11,262 nt of DNA from Bacteroidota bacterium (GCA_947485425.1 CANKSK010000016.1:1-11262); one strand, 5' to 3'; shown: positions 1 to 7,285, numbered from the stretch's first letter. Numbers and translations are program-made. The notes: generated by a model from the sequence alone, not told the origin.

Positions 1-221
1 TATAATCATGCAGACAAGCCCGCTAGCAAACACTGACGAGAAAATCCGCTCATCCCGCTTTAGGCCTCGCGGATATCACGTAGAGGGGTTTCCCGGATCT
101 TCGAGATGAAGATACTTTCGTGATGTGTGCCAGCAGGGTCGAAGTGAAAGGGCAAGAAATTTTTCCACAAGAGCATCCTTTGAATTGTAAGAATAGAAAA
201 AAAGGCAATTAATATAAAGTT

Positions 222-272
222 TTCGCTACATTAATAAAAAAAATAACGCTATACTTTCTATAATGTAGCGAA
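222..272. repeat. 12-bp perfect inverted repeat enclosing a promoter-like site
   Basis: TTCGCTACATTA (222-233) is exactly the reverse complement of TAATGTAGCGAA (261-272), with a 27-nt AT-rich spacer. The spacer contains TATACTTTC, which resembles the Bacteroidota -7 box TAnnTTTG. Symmetric arms around a possible promoter would suit a dimeric regulator's operator, but no regulator gene is visible here. A cruciform or RNA hairpin is the alternative. Confidence 0.5.
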
Positions 273-440
273 TAATTTACATTGTTGATTTTTTGAAGGA
301 TTGATGTAAAAACAATTAAGCTGACGGTAATGAGCAGGTAAAAGGGAGACAGGGGCGTTTTGTATCCCTAATTGATTGCGTAAAGCGCTTAGCAAAGAAA
401 TGCCAAAACAGAAAGGAAGGATACTTGGAAAATTAAAAAC

Positions 441-448
441 TATATTTG
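441..448 (+). promoter_or_regulatory. Possible -7 promoter box upstream of the first gene
   Basis: TATATTTG matches the Bacteroidota consensus TAnnTTTG. The only nearby TTG (425-427) is about 13 nt upstream, shorter than the usual spacing to a -33 element, so the assignment is weak. It would leave a leader of about 170 nt before the first gene. Confidence 0.3.
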
Positions 449-624
449 TTTATTGAAATACAGAACAAAGCTCTGCCTATCCCCTACCAGCAATAACGCG
501 CTAACCAAAATAGCTAGGTAAAGCCCGAACAGAATACGTAAAGGAAAACGAAATACAAGAAACCTTTAACGAATACTGACCATAAACAAAAACAAAAAAC
601 AAAAAACGAATTCTTGCATTAGCC

Positions 625-1470
625 ATGCTGGCAATTGGATTCATTCCATTAGTGAATGCCCAAACAACTATTCAGATTGGGTCGGGAACCTCTGTTACAT
701 CAGGCTATCCTTTGTTGGGAAACCCGAATGCGTATACGTTCTCAAGAGCGATTGCTCTTTATAAAGCGAGTGAATTGACTGCATCAGGGATGATAGCAGG
801 AAATATTTCTCAAATCGCATGGCATAAACTGACGGGACCCGTTTTTAAAGGAAACCTTCATGTGTATTTTAAGCACACCTCTTCAAATGTATTTCCCGGA
901 ACGGTAAATTGGACAACAGAAGTTAGTGGTGCCACAACAGTATTTTCGGATTCAACAACCTTGACAGACATTTCCAACTGGATCAATATTCCTTTAAGCA
1001 ATTCATTTCATTGGGATGGCGTTTCGAATCTTGAAGTATTGATTGAGTTTGAAAGAACCGCCACAGTAAGCGGGATTGGTAATATTGCTTTTTATGGCGA
1101 GACCAATACCGATAATGTAAATGCATATACTGCCAATGGGCTTTCTTTCCCTCCTAATTTGGTCGTTATTGCCTATGAACGAACAAATACAAAATTTGTC
1201 GCCAATGGAACCTCTACCGAAATTATCGAAAATGCAACAAACGAAAATGGTTTCACAATATCACCAAATCCAACATCCGGACCATTTAAAATGGTATCAT
1301 CCATTGACAACGCTGAAATAATAGTAACCGATATACTCGGACAACCCATACTAAAAACAAAGACAGCACAAAAGACTGCGAACTTACAAATAGACAAAAA
1401 TGGTGTTTACACTGTATATCTTAAAACAAAAAAAGGAACATCAGCACAAAAACTCATTGTAAACCATTAA
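625..1470 (+). CDS. T9SS-secreted surface protein with apparent start-codon loss
   Basis: A 281-residue protein as read from the ATG at 625. Residues about 13-170 resemble a beta-rich module common in Bacteroidota surface proteins, with the pattern IGSGT, then a YxxS-like stretch, then a turn before a hydrophobic strand (LEVLIEF). Residues about 208-281 form a type A T9SS sorting domain (ISPNP, ITDILGQ-like, GVYTVYLKTKKG, QKLIVN). The mature protein is therefore probably carried across the outer membrane by the T9SS and anchored or released at the surface; no enzymatic motif is visible. The reading frame is open upstream to 586, and that stretch encodes a basic segment (KNKKR) and hydrophobic residues that would complete a standard signal peptide, but without an ATG. 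Starting at 625 leaves only MLAIGFIPLVNAQ, with no positive n-region. The gene may be partly inactivated, use a rare start, or contain a sequencing error. Confidence 0.8.
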   Translation: MLAIGFIPLVNAQTTIQIGSGTSVTSGYPLLGNPNAYTFSRAIALYKASELTASGMIAGNISQIAWHKLTGPVFKGNLHVYFKHTSSNVFPGTVNWTTEVSGATTVFSDSTTLTDISNWINIPLSNSFHWDGVSNLEVLIEFERTATVSGIGNIAFYGETNTDNVNAYTANGLSFPPNLVVIAYERTNTKFVANGTSTEIIENATNENGFTISPNPTSGPFKMVSSIDNAEIIVTDILGQPILKTKTAQKTANLQIDKNGVYTVYLKTKKGTSAQKLIVNH

Positions 1471-1557
1471 CAAAAAATATCACAACAACCGGTAATCGAG
1501 TAGAAGAATCGCGAGCAAATGCCAAGAGGAAAATTCTAGCATCACACTTTATCGTTT

Positions 1558-1606
1558 ACGATTTTCCCATGGAGCGAATTCCCCAATCGCTCCATGGGAA
1601 AGTCGT
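1558..1606. repeat. Strong hairpin, 20-bp stem with 9-nt loop
   Basis: The arms 1558-1577 and 1587-1606 are complementary over 20 positions, with one G-U pair (1562/1602). The inner 15 bp, centred on CCCATGGAGCGA, are perfect, and the loop is ATTCCCCAA. It lies 88 nt after the stop of the first gene, so it could stabilise or end that transcript, but no T-run follows either arm, which argues against a classical intrinsic terminator. It could also be part of a dispersed repeat. Confidence 0.7.
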
Positions 1607-1863
1607 TCACAGCTCATTTCCCCGCATAGATTGTTAACCTATTTGAGCCAAAGACTTTCAGGGTATTGATCTGATCCCATATGAAACGGTGCTCCATTCA
1701 AGCTCTTATTCAAGGCAACAATTGCGGAGAAGACCATTCAGGTATCCAAAAAAATTGAACTTAAAAAACAATTGAGCATCATCAGATAGCTGAGCTTTCT
1801 GCTAGAATATTACATCTAAATTTTAATTGCTGCAAGCCAAGATTTTTAACAGAATCAACATAC

Positions 1864-1884
1864 ATCGGAACGGGTTGTTCCGGT
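1864..1884. repeat. Small hairpin
   Basis: CGGAAC (1866-1871) pairs with GTTCCG (1877-1882) across the loop GGGTT. Two further outer pairs (one G-U, one A-T) extend the stem to 8 bp. No T-tract follows. The function is unknown; a regulator site or RNA structure in a long leader is possible. Confidence 0.4.
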
Positions 1885-1961
1885 ATATACATCCATACGC
1901 ACAACCGATGTCAATCTAATTTTCATTGGGTTTTTCGACCTTTTTCAATATATTTTTTTGG

Positions 1962-1988
1962 AAAAAGAAATCGGATATATTTCTTTTT
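1962..1988. repeat. AT-rich 10-bp inverted repeat upstream of the DUF3050 gene
   Basis: AAAAAGAAAT (1962-1971) and ATTTCTTTTT (1979-1988) are perfect complements around a 7-nt spacer. It sits directly upstream of the promoter-like motif at 2003-2018, so it could be a regulator site. As RNA, the T-rich second arm and tail would look like a weak terminator for a transcript arriving from the left. Confidence 0.35.
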
Positions 1989-2002
1989 AATTTATTTATT
2001 TT

Positions 2003-2018
2003 TTCAATACTTTTACAC
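2003..2018 (+). promoter_or_regulatory. Shared promoter-like motif, copy 1 (DUF3050 gene)
   Basis: TTCAATACTTTTACAC contains TACTTTTA, close to the Bacteroidota -7 box TAnnTTTG. The same 16-mer, allowing one C/T change, occurs at 3184-3199 and 7379-7394, each upstream of a plus-strand gene. Here it lies 85 nt before the start codon. A weaker relative, TTCAATATATTTT, begins at 1944, about 59 nt upstream. No clear -33 TTG is seen. Confidence 0.5.
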
Positions 2019-2102
2019 AAGCATACTGTATATATTTTTTTACAGCCTTTACGCGACGGTAATCGTTATACCAACATCAAAAAAATAAATTAACCATACA
2101 AA

Positions 2103-2909
2103 ATGAACGCGCAAATAGAGATCATCAAAAAAAATATTGAACCCTTAAGACAGGAGATCATTAATCATAAAGTTTATTCAGCCATTAAAAATACTGAGGA
2201 CTTGAAAGTGTTTATGCAATATCATGTGTATGCTGTTTGGGATTTTATGTCTTTACTCAAAACATTGCAAACCAATTTGACTTGTACAAGCGTTCCTTGG
2301 TTCCCAAAAGGATCGGCTGACACAAGACATCTAATTAACGAAATTGTGGTAGGTGAAGAGTCAGACGTTGACCTCAATGGCATCAGGAAAAGCCATTTTG
2401 AATTGTATCTAGACGCCATGCACCAATGTGGAGCGGACACCTCTAAAGTGGAAACGTTTATTGAAGTATTGAAAAAAACTGGCGACTTCAATTCTGCTTT
2501 TATATCTTCACAAACACCAACGGAGGCAAAAAACTTTGTTGACTTTACATTCAAAATTATTGGAAGCCATAAAGCGTACTTGCAATCTGCAATTTTCACT
2601 TTTGGACGTGAAGATCTCATTCCTGGAATGTTTATTTCTATCGTAAACGACATTGATAAAAACTTTCCTGAAAGCATTTCCATTTTCAAATATTATCTTG
2701 AAAGACACATCGAGGTTGATGGAGAGCATCACAGCCATCTTGCTTTACAAATGACATCAAACCTATGCGGCACAAACGAACTCTTTTGGAAAGAGGCTGA
2801 ACAAGCCACTATCGAATCCCTTCAGAAGCGGATTGATCTTTGGGATGGAGCATATAGACAAATTATGAATAGAAAAAATACTGCTAATCAAGTAGGCGTT
2901 CCCCAGTAG
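2103..2909 (+). CDS. DUF3050 family protein, heme-oxygenase-like fold
   Basis: A 268-residue, apparently complete cytoplasmic protein without signal peptide or membrane segment. The pattern matches the DUF3050 family: H22 near the N-terminus, FMQYHVYAVWDFMSLLK (residues 37-53), VPWFPKG (64-70), a NEIVVGEESD segment (79-88), H98, GxHKAY (154-159), FGRED (167-171) and a late helix with E200, H202, D206, H209 and H210. The family is, to my knowledge, placed in the heme-oxygenase-like helical fold. The conserved acidic and histidine residues on several helices, including the D206-x-x-H209 spacing, resemble ligand sets of heme-oxygenase-like diiron oxidases; that an iron centre is present here is my inference. 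The reaction and substrate are unknown. The gene stands alone with its own promoter-like motif 85 nt upstream, and an A-rich leader (AAAAAAATAAATTAACC) precedes the ATG instead of a Shine-Dalgarno site. Confidence 0.88.
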   Translation: MNAQIEIIKKNIEPLRQEIINHKVYSAIKNTEDLKVFMQYHVYAVWDFMSLLKTLQTNLTCTSVPWFPKGSADTRHLINEIVVGEESDVDLNGIRKSHFELYLDAMHQCGADTSKVETFIEVLKKTGDFNSAFISSQTPTEAKNFVDFTFKIIGSHKAYLQSAIFTFGREDLIPGMFISIVNDIDKNFPESISIFKYYLERHIEVDGEHHSHLALQMTSNLCGTNELFWKEAEQATIESLQKRIDLWDGAYRQIMNRKNTANQVGVPQ

Positions 2910-3306
2910 TATTAACTGACGAAAAATGCATCCCATCCAGCTTTGGGCTTGAGAGGTCTAGCATAGACTGTCTACTCTATTCTGCACGATGGATATCCTT
3001 TCAGGTAGTATTTGAGCAATGATTCGTAATATCTTTAGGCGAAACGCTTTACGGTAATGGTTGAAATCCGCAATGGACTTTGGCCCACTGCCCATAAGCC
3101 CTTTCTGTTTCTAATACATAGGCATGCCTTCATTTTGCGAACAGTTGTACCGAAAAAAACTCCCTTTTATTTTCTTAAATTTATTCAATACCTTTACACA
3201 TGTAGAGGATTGAATAATTTTTCTCAGTAATGAAATTATTGGGACCTTCTAAAAAAATGCAACTCAAAATAAACCTTTCTACAAATATATTGTCTAAAAA
3301 ATACAC
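2910..3306. other. 397-nt intergenic region before the oxidase operon
   Basis: No gene is visible. Just after the DUF3050 stop, 2915-2950 resembles 32-66 (ACTGACGA, ATCCC, GCTTTRGGC in the same order). A small hairpin GTCTA/TAGAC lies at about 2956-2968. The second copy of the shared promoter-like motif is at 3184-3199, followed by an AT-rich leader to the start codon at 3307. Confidence 0.5.
3184..3199 (+). promoter_or_regulatory. Shared promoter-like motif, copy 2 (oxidase operon)
   Basis: TTCAATACCTTTACAC differs from the other two copies by one base (C for T) and has TACCTTTA at the -7-box position. It lies 108 nt before the start of the multicopper oxidase gene and is the best candidate for driving the three-gene operon. 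Confidence 0.5.
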
Positions 3307-5037
3307 ATGAAATCTAGCAAGATGAATCTACAACGAATAGCAATCCTAATACTAATTTTTTTATGCCAAAACGCAAAGGGCCAATACAATACGATGTGGA
3401 TACCCGATACCTTATCCGGTACCCAATTTAACCTGACACTTCAGGATACTTTTGCCCAAATTGTAAATACGGGTCAACAAACCATTACCAGTGGCATAAA
3501 TGGAAAATTCTGGGGCCCTACATTGTTTGTAAACAAAGGGGATGTGATCCATATGAATGTTACCAATAAATTAAACGATAGCACTACTTTGCATTGGCAT
3601 GGCATGCATTTGCCAGCTGTAATGGATGGAGGACCACATCAGGTAATTCCACCCAATACGACTTGGCAGCCCTATTGGACTGTAAAAAATGAGGCCGCAA
3701 CCTATTGGTACCACCCACATTTGCACGAAATGACAGAGGAACAAATTACCAAAGGCCTTGGTGGCTTATTAATTGTGCGCGATGCCATAGAAGGGGCCTT
3801 GGCCCTGCCTCGGAAATATGGTATTGATGATATTCCATTGGTACTCACGGATAGAGATTTCAATTCATCAAATCAAATGCCCATTGTGCCTTATGGAGAT
3901 AGCATGCTTACCAACATGACTTTAAGAGCACAATATAATGTTCCTGCACAGGTCGTTCGGTTTAGAATCTTAAATGCAGCTATTGAACGTAGTTACAATT
4001 TAGGTTTTAGTGATGGAAGAAGCTTCTCGATTATTACATCCGATGGTGGTTTATTAAATGCACCTGTAAGTGTTACAAAATATGTATTGCATGCTGGTGA
4101 ACGGATTGAAATTTTAGTGAATTGCACAGGACAAAATGGAACATCAGTCGATTTAAAAGCCTACAACTCTTTACTTGGTGGATTTATCGCCGGCGGCGAA
4201 AATTTTGCTAATGGCCCATTCGGTAATTTTTTAGGGCATAAAGATTTTAACATCTTACATCTAAATATTACTGGACCTACTTCAAATGCCATTTCCACTA
4301 TTCCTGCAACTTTAACTACCAATACGTTGTTAAACATAGCCGACGCCAATATTACACGCAAACTCACCATTAGTGATAGCTCTGGCGTACCGGGTATTTT
4401 AGGACCTAATGCCTTTATCTTAAATCATAAATTATTTAATATTCATTTTAACGAATATCAGGTGCCTTTAGGCAATACTGAAATTTGGGAAATTACAAGC
4501 TCATCGGTATTTGGCCATCCATTTCATATACACGATGTAGAGTTCAATATTATTTCTGTAAATGGCTTAGCGCCTGCTGCGGCACAAGCCGGATGGAAAG
4601 ACGTGGTATTTATTCCAGGCAAAACGGGAGCCACAAATTCTGTAGTAAAGTTTATTGCCAAGTTTGATGATTTCGCGGATGACCTACATCCCTTTATGTA
4701 TCATTGCCATATTAGCTTACATGAAGATGAAGGCATGATGGGGCAATTTGTGGTTACAAATCCTAGTGACATAAATGATATTGATAAAATAGATTTTCCA
4801 ATTAGCATATATCCAAATCCCGCAAAAGATAAATTATTTGTTCGTTTTGAAAATCCTAGTCAATCAGCCTATTACATTAACATTACCGATGTGTTGGGCC
4901 GAAAAAAATTAATGCTACCTGTTCCGGATTTGCAAAATGGAATTGATATAAGCAACTTGAGTAAAGGAGTTTATACGATTTCAATTATTGAAAATAGCAG
5001 TAAAAAAACCATTACGAAAAGTTTTGTGACCTATTAA
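3307..5037 (+). CDS. T9SS-secreted multicopper oxidase
   Basis: A 576-residue multicopper oxidase, the first gene of a three-gene operon. The signal peptide is at residues 1-25 (hydrophobic core IAILILIFL, then AKGQ); M6 (3322) is an alternative start with an equally good signal. All four copper motifs are intact: H96-W-H98-G, H136-P-H138-L-H140, H404-P-F-H407-I-H409, and H466-C467-H468 with H472 and axial M477 in HEDEGMM. These build the type 1 site and the trinuclear cluster that reduces O2 to water. The Met axial ligand and WYHPHxH pattern resemble CueO/CotA-like three-domain enzymes, but no Met-rich insert like CueO's is seen. Residues about 498-576 form a T9SS sorting domain (IYPNP, VLGRK, LSKGVYTISI), so it acts outside the outer membrane. 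The substrate (cuprous ion, manganese, phenols or other) cannot be told from the sequence. The stop is 3 nt before the next ATG. Confidence 0.93.
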   Translation: MKSSKMNLQRIAILILIFLCQNAKGQYNTMWIPDTLSGTQFNLTLQDTFAQIVNTGQQTITSGINGKFWGPTLFVNKGDVIHMNVTNKLNDSTTLHWHGMHLPAVMDGGPHQVIPPNTTWQPYWTVKNEAATYWYHPHLHEMTEEQITKGLGGLLIVRDAIEGALALPRKYGIDDIPLVLTDRDFNSSNQMPIVPYGDSMLTNMTLRAQYNVPAQVVRFRILNAAIERSYNLGFSDGRSFSIITSDGGLLNAPVSVTKYVLHAGERIEILVNCTGQNGTSVDLKAYNSLLGGFIAGGENFANGPFGNFLGHKDFNILHLNITGPTSNAISTIPATLTTNTLLNIADANITRKLTISDSSGVPGILGPNAFILNHKLFNIHFNEYQVPLGNTEIWEITSSSVFGHPFHIHDVEFNIISVNGLAPAAAQAGWKDVVFIPGKTGATNSVVKFIAKFDDFADDLHPFMYHCHISLHEDEGMMGQFVVTNPSDINDIDKIDFPISIYPNPAKDKLFVRFENPSQSAYYINITDVLGRKKLMLPVPDLQNGIDISNLSKGVYTISIIENSSKKTITKSFVTY

Positions 5038-5040
5038 AAT

Positions 5041-5643
5041 ATGAAAAATAATCTGCTGAGAATTTATTGCCTTCTTTTTTTTATAGTCACAAGTAGCTTT
5101 AAATTCATTTCCGAAAAAACGATTCAAGATTTTGCATTACAAAATGTAAATGGACAAATAGTTTCTACCAAAGATTATAAAAATGCAAAAGGTTTTATTG
5201 TAATTTTCACCTGCAATCATTGCCCCTTTGCCAAATTATACACGCAGCGAATGAATGATTTGAATACAAAATTTTCGAAATTAAATGTGCCCTTATTAGC
5301 CATAAACTCAATGGATACATTGGTATACGAAGATGAAACGTTTGCATTTATGAAACAAAAAGCTAAAATAGATAAATTCAATTTCCCCTATCTACAAGAC
5401 GCCACACAAAGCATAGGTAGGATATTTCAAGCGGAGCATACACCAATGGCTTATGTTATTTGGAAAGAAAAAAAAGAATGGATTATTAAATATAAAGGAT
5501 CCATTGATAACAATGGAGAACATCCAAACCTAGCAAAGCCTTACCTATCGAATGCGGTAAACGAATTATTAGCAAACAAAGAAGTATCCTTAAAACAATC
5601 CGAAAGTTTTGGATGTAGAATTTTTTACAGAAAAAAATCATAA
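5041..5643 (+). CDS. Exported thioredoxin-like (redoxin/AhpC-TSA type) protein, CNHC motif
   Basis: A 200-residue thioredoxin-fold protein with an N-terminal hydrophobic segment (residues about 5-20, LLRIYCLLFFIV), so likely periplasmic or anchored there. The mature part starts with the TIQDFALQNVNGQ pattern of AhpC/TSA-redoxin proteins. The redox site is C58-N-H-C61-PFAK after the strand FIVIFT, and T134-P135 fits the cis-proline loop facing the active site. The tail ESFGCRI (residues 188-194) carries a third cysteine, C192, in a position I believe is common in this subgroup. Family members are thiol reductants or peroxidase-like; the exact reaction is unknown. There is no T9SS tail, unlike both neighbours, so it probably stays in the periplasm and may act on them, or on copper, while they transit. 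It lies 3 nt after the oxidase stop and 3 nt before the sulfatase start, which implies one transcript and probably coupled translation. Confidence 0.85.
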   Translation: MKNNLLRIYCLLFFIVTSSFKFISEKTIQDFALQNVNGQIVSTKDYKNAKGFIVIFTCNHCPFAKLYTQRMNDLNTKFSKLNVPLLAINSMDTLVYEDETFAFMKQKAKIDKFNFPYLQDATQSIGRIFQAEHTPMAYVIWKEKKEWIIKYKGSIDNNGEHPNLAKPYLSNAVNELLANKEVSLKQSESFGCRIFYRKKS

Positions 5644-5646
5644 AAA

Positions 5647-7266
5647 ATGTATAAAAAAATATTTCTACTATCCCTTTTATTTGTATTTGCCTTAAAAACA
5701 CAAGCGCAACACAATACAGTCTTAATGATTGCAGATGATTTAAGCCCTGATTATTTTGGTTTTTACGAAAACGCCGTGGACACAGTAGATGTGCCACACA
5801 TAAGAAGTTTATTAGCCCGTGGTGTTCGATTTAAATATTTGATGAGCAATCCAGTTTGCTCCAGTACACGAGCAACCATTTTAACCGGCAGATACAGTTT
5901 CCGAACTGGGGTCGGTGGCATTGTGGGTGGCCTAGGCGGAAGCAACCAAATAGATACAAATGAAATTTCGATACCGAAATTATTAAAAATGTATAACCCC
6001 AATATTGCAAAAGCCAATATTGGAAAATGGCATTTAAAACAAGCATCACCTGCTATGAACCTAATGAGCCCTCAATCATTGGGATACGATTGGTTTGAAG
6101 GCCCCTTTATTGGTCAGCTACCCAGTTTTACAAATTGGACCAAATATACCAATGGCGTTTCAAATAATGTCACAACATACGCCACTACTGAAAATGTAAA
6201 CAATGCCGTTACTTGGCTGAAAAAACAAAATCCAAACCATCCATTTTTTTTATGGTTGGCATTTAATGCACCTCACGAACCTTTGCATTTGCCGCCTGCA
6301 GGCTTGCATACATTTACAACTTTAAGTGGCACAACATCTGATATTAATGCACAACCAAAACAGTATTTCAAAGCCATGATACAGGCTATGGATCATGAAA
6401 TTGGGCAATTATTAGATAGCTTACAAGCAATGAACAAGTTGGATAGTACCGATATTATTTTTATTGGCGACAACGGCAATACGGCAAGAACAGCACAAAT
6501 TGCAGATCTTACCAAAGCCAAAGGAACGGTTTACGAATATGGCATTCATGTGCCTTTAATCATTGCCGGCCCATCTGTAGTGAACAAAGGAAGAGTGAGC
6601 AATGCTTTGGTAAACACCGCAGATTTGTTTGCCACGATTGTTGAAAATTTGGGTTATAACAATTGGCAAACACAAATACCGCCTAATAAACCTGTTGATA
6701 GCAAAAGCTTACAACCCATCATTAAAAATACAAGTGACAGTATCAGGCCGTGGGTATTTAGTGAAATATTTAAACTAACCTCTGATAGTGCCGATGGCAA
6801 AAGCATGCGAAACAGAAATTACAAATTGATAAAATTTAATTATGGTGCCGAAGAATTTTACAACCTGCAAATAGACCCCTTAGAAAGCACCAACTTATTA
6901 AATGGAAATTTAACAGCAACAGATATAACCAACTATAATTATTTATGCAACGAGATGACCAATTTAGTTGGGGGCACATCATTTTGCCAAAATGCTGTTG
7001 GAAATGCGGTTTTCAAATTGGAAGATGAATTTCTTGTTTTTCCCAACCCTAGCCAGAAAAATATTTATGTGAATTATAAAAAACAATCGATTGAAAAATA
7101 TACCCTTGAATTAGTAGACCTATATGGCAGAACGCATTATAGGCAGACAGATATGCAAACTGCAACCGTATACTCCATCACTATTTCTACCCTACCAAAA
7201 GGCTTATACAACATATTCATAAAAGGTGAAAGAAATACATTGACTAGAAAAATAATTGTTGAATAA
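5647..7266 (+). CDS. T9SS-secreted sulfatase, formylglycine type (S1)
   Basis: A 539-residue sulfatase, the last gene of the operon. The signal peptide is residues 1-20 (MYKKIF, hydrophobic core, TQAQ). Core residues of the alkaline-phosphatase-superfamily sulfatases are present: D30 and D31 (IADD), the nucleophile motif C71-S-S-T-R75, K127 and H129 (GKWHL), H210 (NAPHEP), D275 and N276 (GDNGN) and K292 (KGTVYEYGIHVPLI). C71 would be oxidised to formylglycine, but the usual proline two residues on is serine, so the site deviates from CxPxR. The enzyme should hydrolyse sulfate esters, with Ca2+ bound by D30, D31, D275 and N276; the substrate (glycan or aryl sulfate) is not predictable, and related hydrolases acting on phosphonates or phosphodiesters are a minor alternative. 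Residues about 462-539 are a T9SS sorting domain (VFPNP, DLYGRT, LPKGLYNIFIKG), so it is delivered to the cell surface or medium. No maturase gene lies in the window. Confidence 0.92.
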   Translation: MYKKIFLLSLLFVFALKTQAQHNTVLMIADDLSPDYFGFYENAVDTVDVPHIRSLLARGVRFKYLMSNPVCSSTRATILTGRYSFRTGVGGIVGGLGGSNQIDTNEISIPKLLKMYNPNIAKANIGKWHLKQASPAMNLMSPQSLGYDWFEGPFIGQLPSFTNWTKYTNGVSNNVTTYATTENVNNAVTWLKKQNPNHPFFLWLAFNAPHEPLHLPPAGLHTFTTLSGTTSDINAQPKQYFKAMIQAMDHEIGQLLDSLQAMNKLDSTDIIFIGDNGNTARTAQIADLTKAKGTVYEYGIHVPLIIAGPSVVNKGRVSNALVNTADLFATIVENLGYNNWQTQIPPNKPVDSKSLQPIIKNTSDSIRPWVFSEIFKLTSDSADGKSMRNRNYKLIKFNYGAEEFYNLQIDPLESTNLLNGNLTATDITNYNYLCNEMTNLVGGTSFCQNAVGNAVFKLEDEFLVFPNPSQKNIYVNYKKQSIEKYTLELVDLYGRTHYRQTDMQTATVYSITISTLPKGLYNIFIKGERNTLTRKIIVE

Positions 7267-7285
7267 TTCTGATAGAGAAACAAAA

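Larger units (their letters stand above)
1..624. other. Gene-poor left flank
   Basis: I see no convincing gene in this stretch. The first 160 bases are richer in G and C than what follows and contain small nested inverted repeats: ATCACG (75-80) with CGTGAT (119-124), enclosing ATCTTC (97-102) with GAAGAT (108-113). A 33-codon open frame at 8-109 has no recognisable features. A perfect 12-bp inverted repeat lies at 222-272, a promoter-like TATATTTG at 441-448, and A-rich DNA runs up to the first gene. Confidence 0.5.
1471..2102. other. 632-nt intergenic region with several inverted repeats
   Basis: No confident gene lies here. The region holds a strong hairpin at 1558-1606, a smaller one at 1864-1884, an AT-rich inverted repeat at 1962-1988 and a promoter-like motif at 2003-2018. 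On the minus strand a frame from 1737 to 1549 is broken once by TAG (1639-1641) and reads in a protein-like way, but I could not identify it, so it is not called as a pseudogene. GGTAATCG occurs at 1491-1498 and 2058-2065. Confidence 0.5.

Noticed and set aside
8..109. A 33-codon plus-strand frame starting with ATG in the GC-richer left end
   Set aside because: Short, without a recognisable motif or start context, and its composition (many Arg and Ser) looks like chance reading of GC-rich DNA.
222..600. Possible CRISPR or tandem repeat array in the A-rich left flank
   Set aside because: No repeated unit with regular spacers; the A-rich runs before 625 are irregular and typical of Bacteroidota leaders.
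1549..1606. Group II intron domain V or insertion-sequence end at the hairpin
   Set aside because: No catalytic AGC triad or GUGYG boundary is visible, and there is no maturase, transposase or matching second end in the window.
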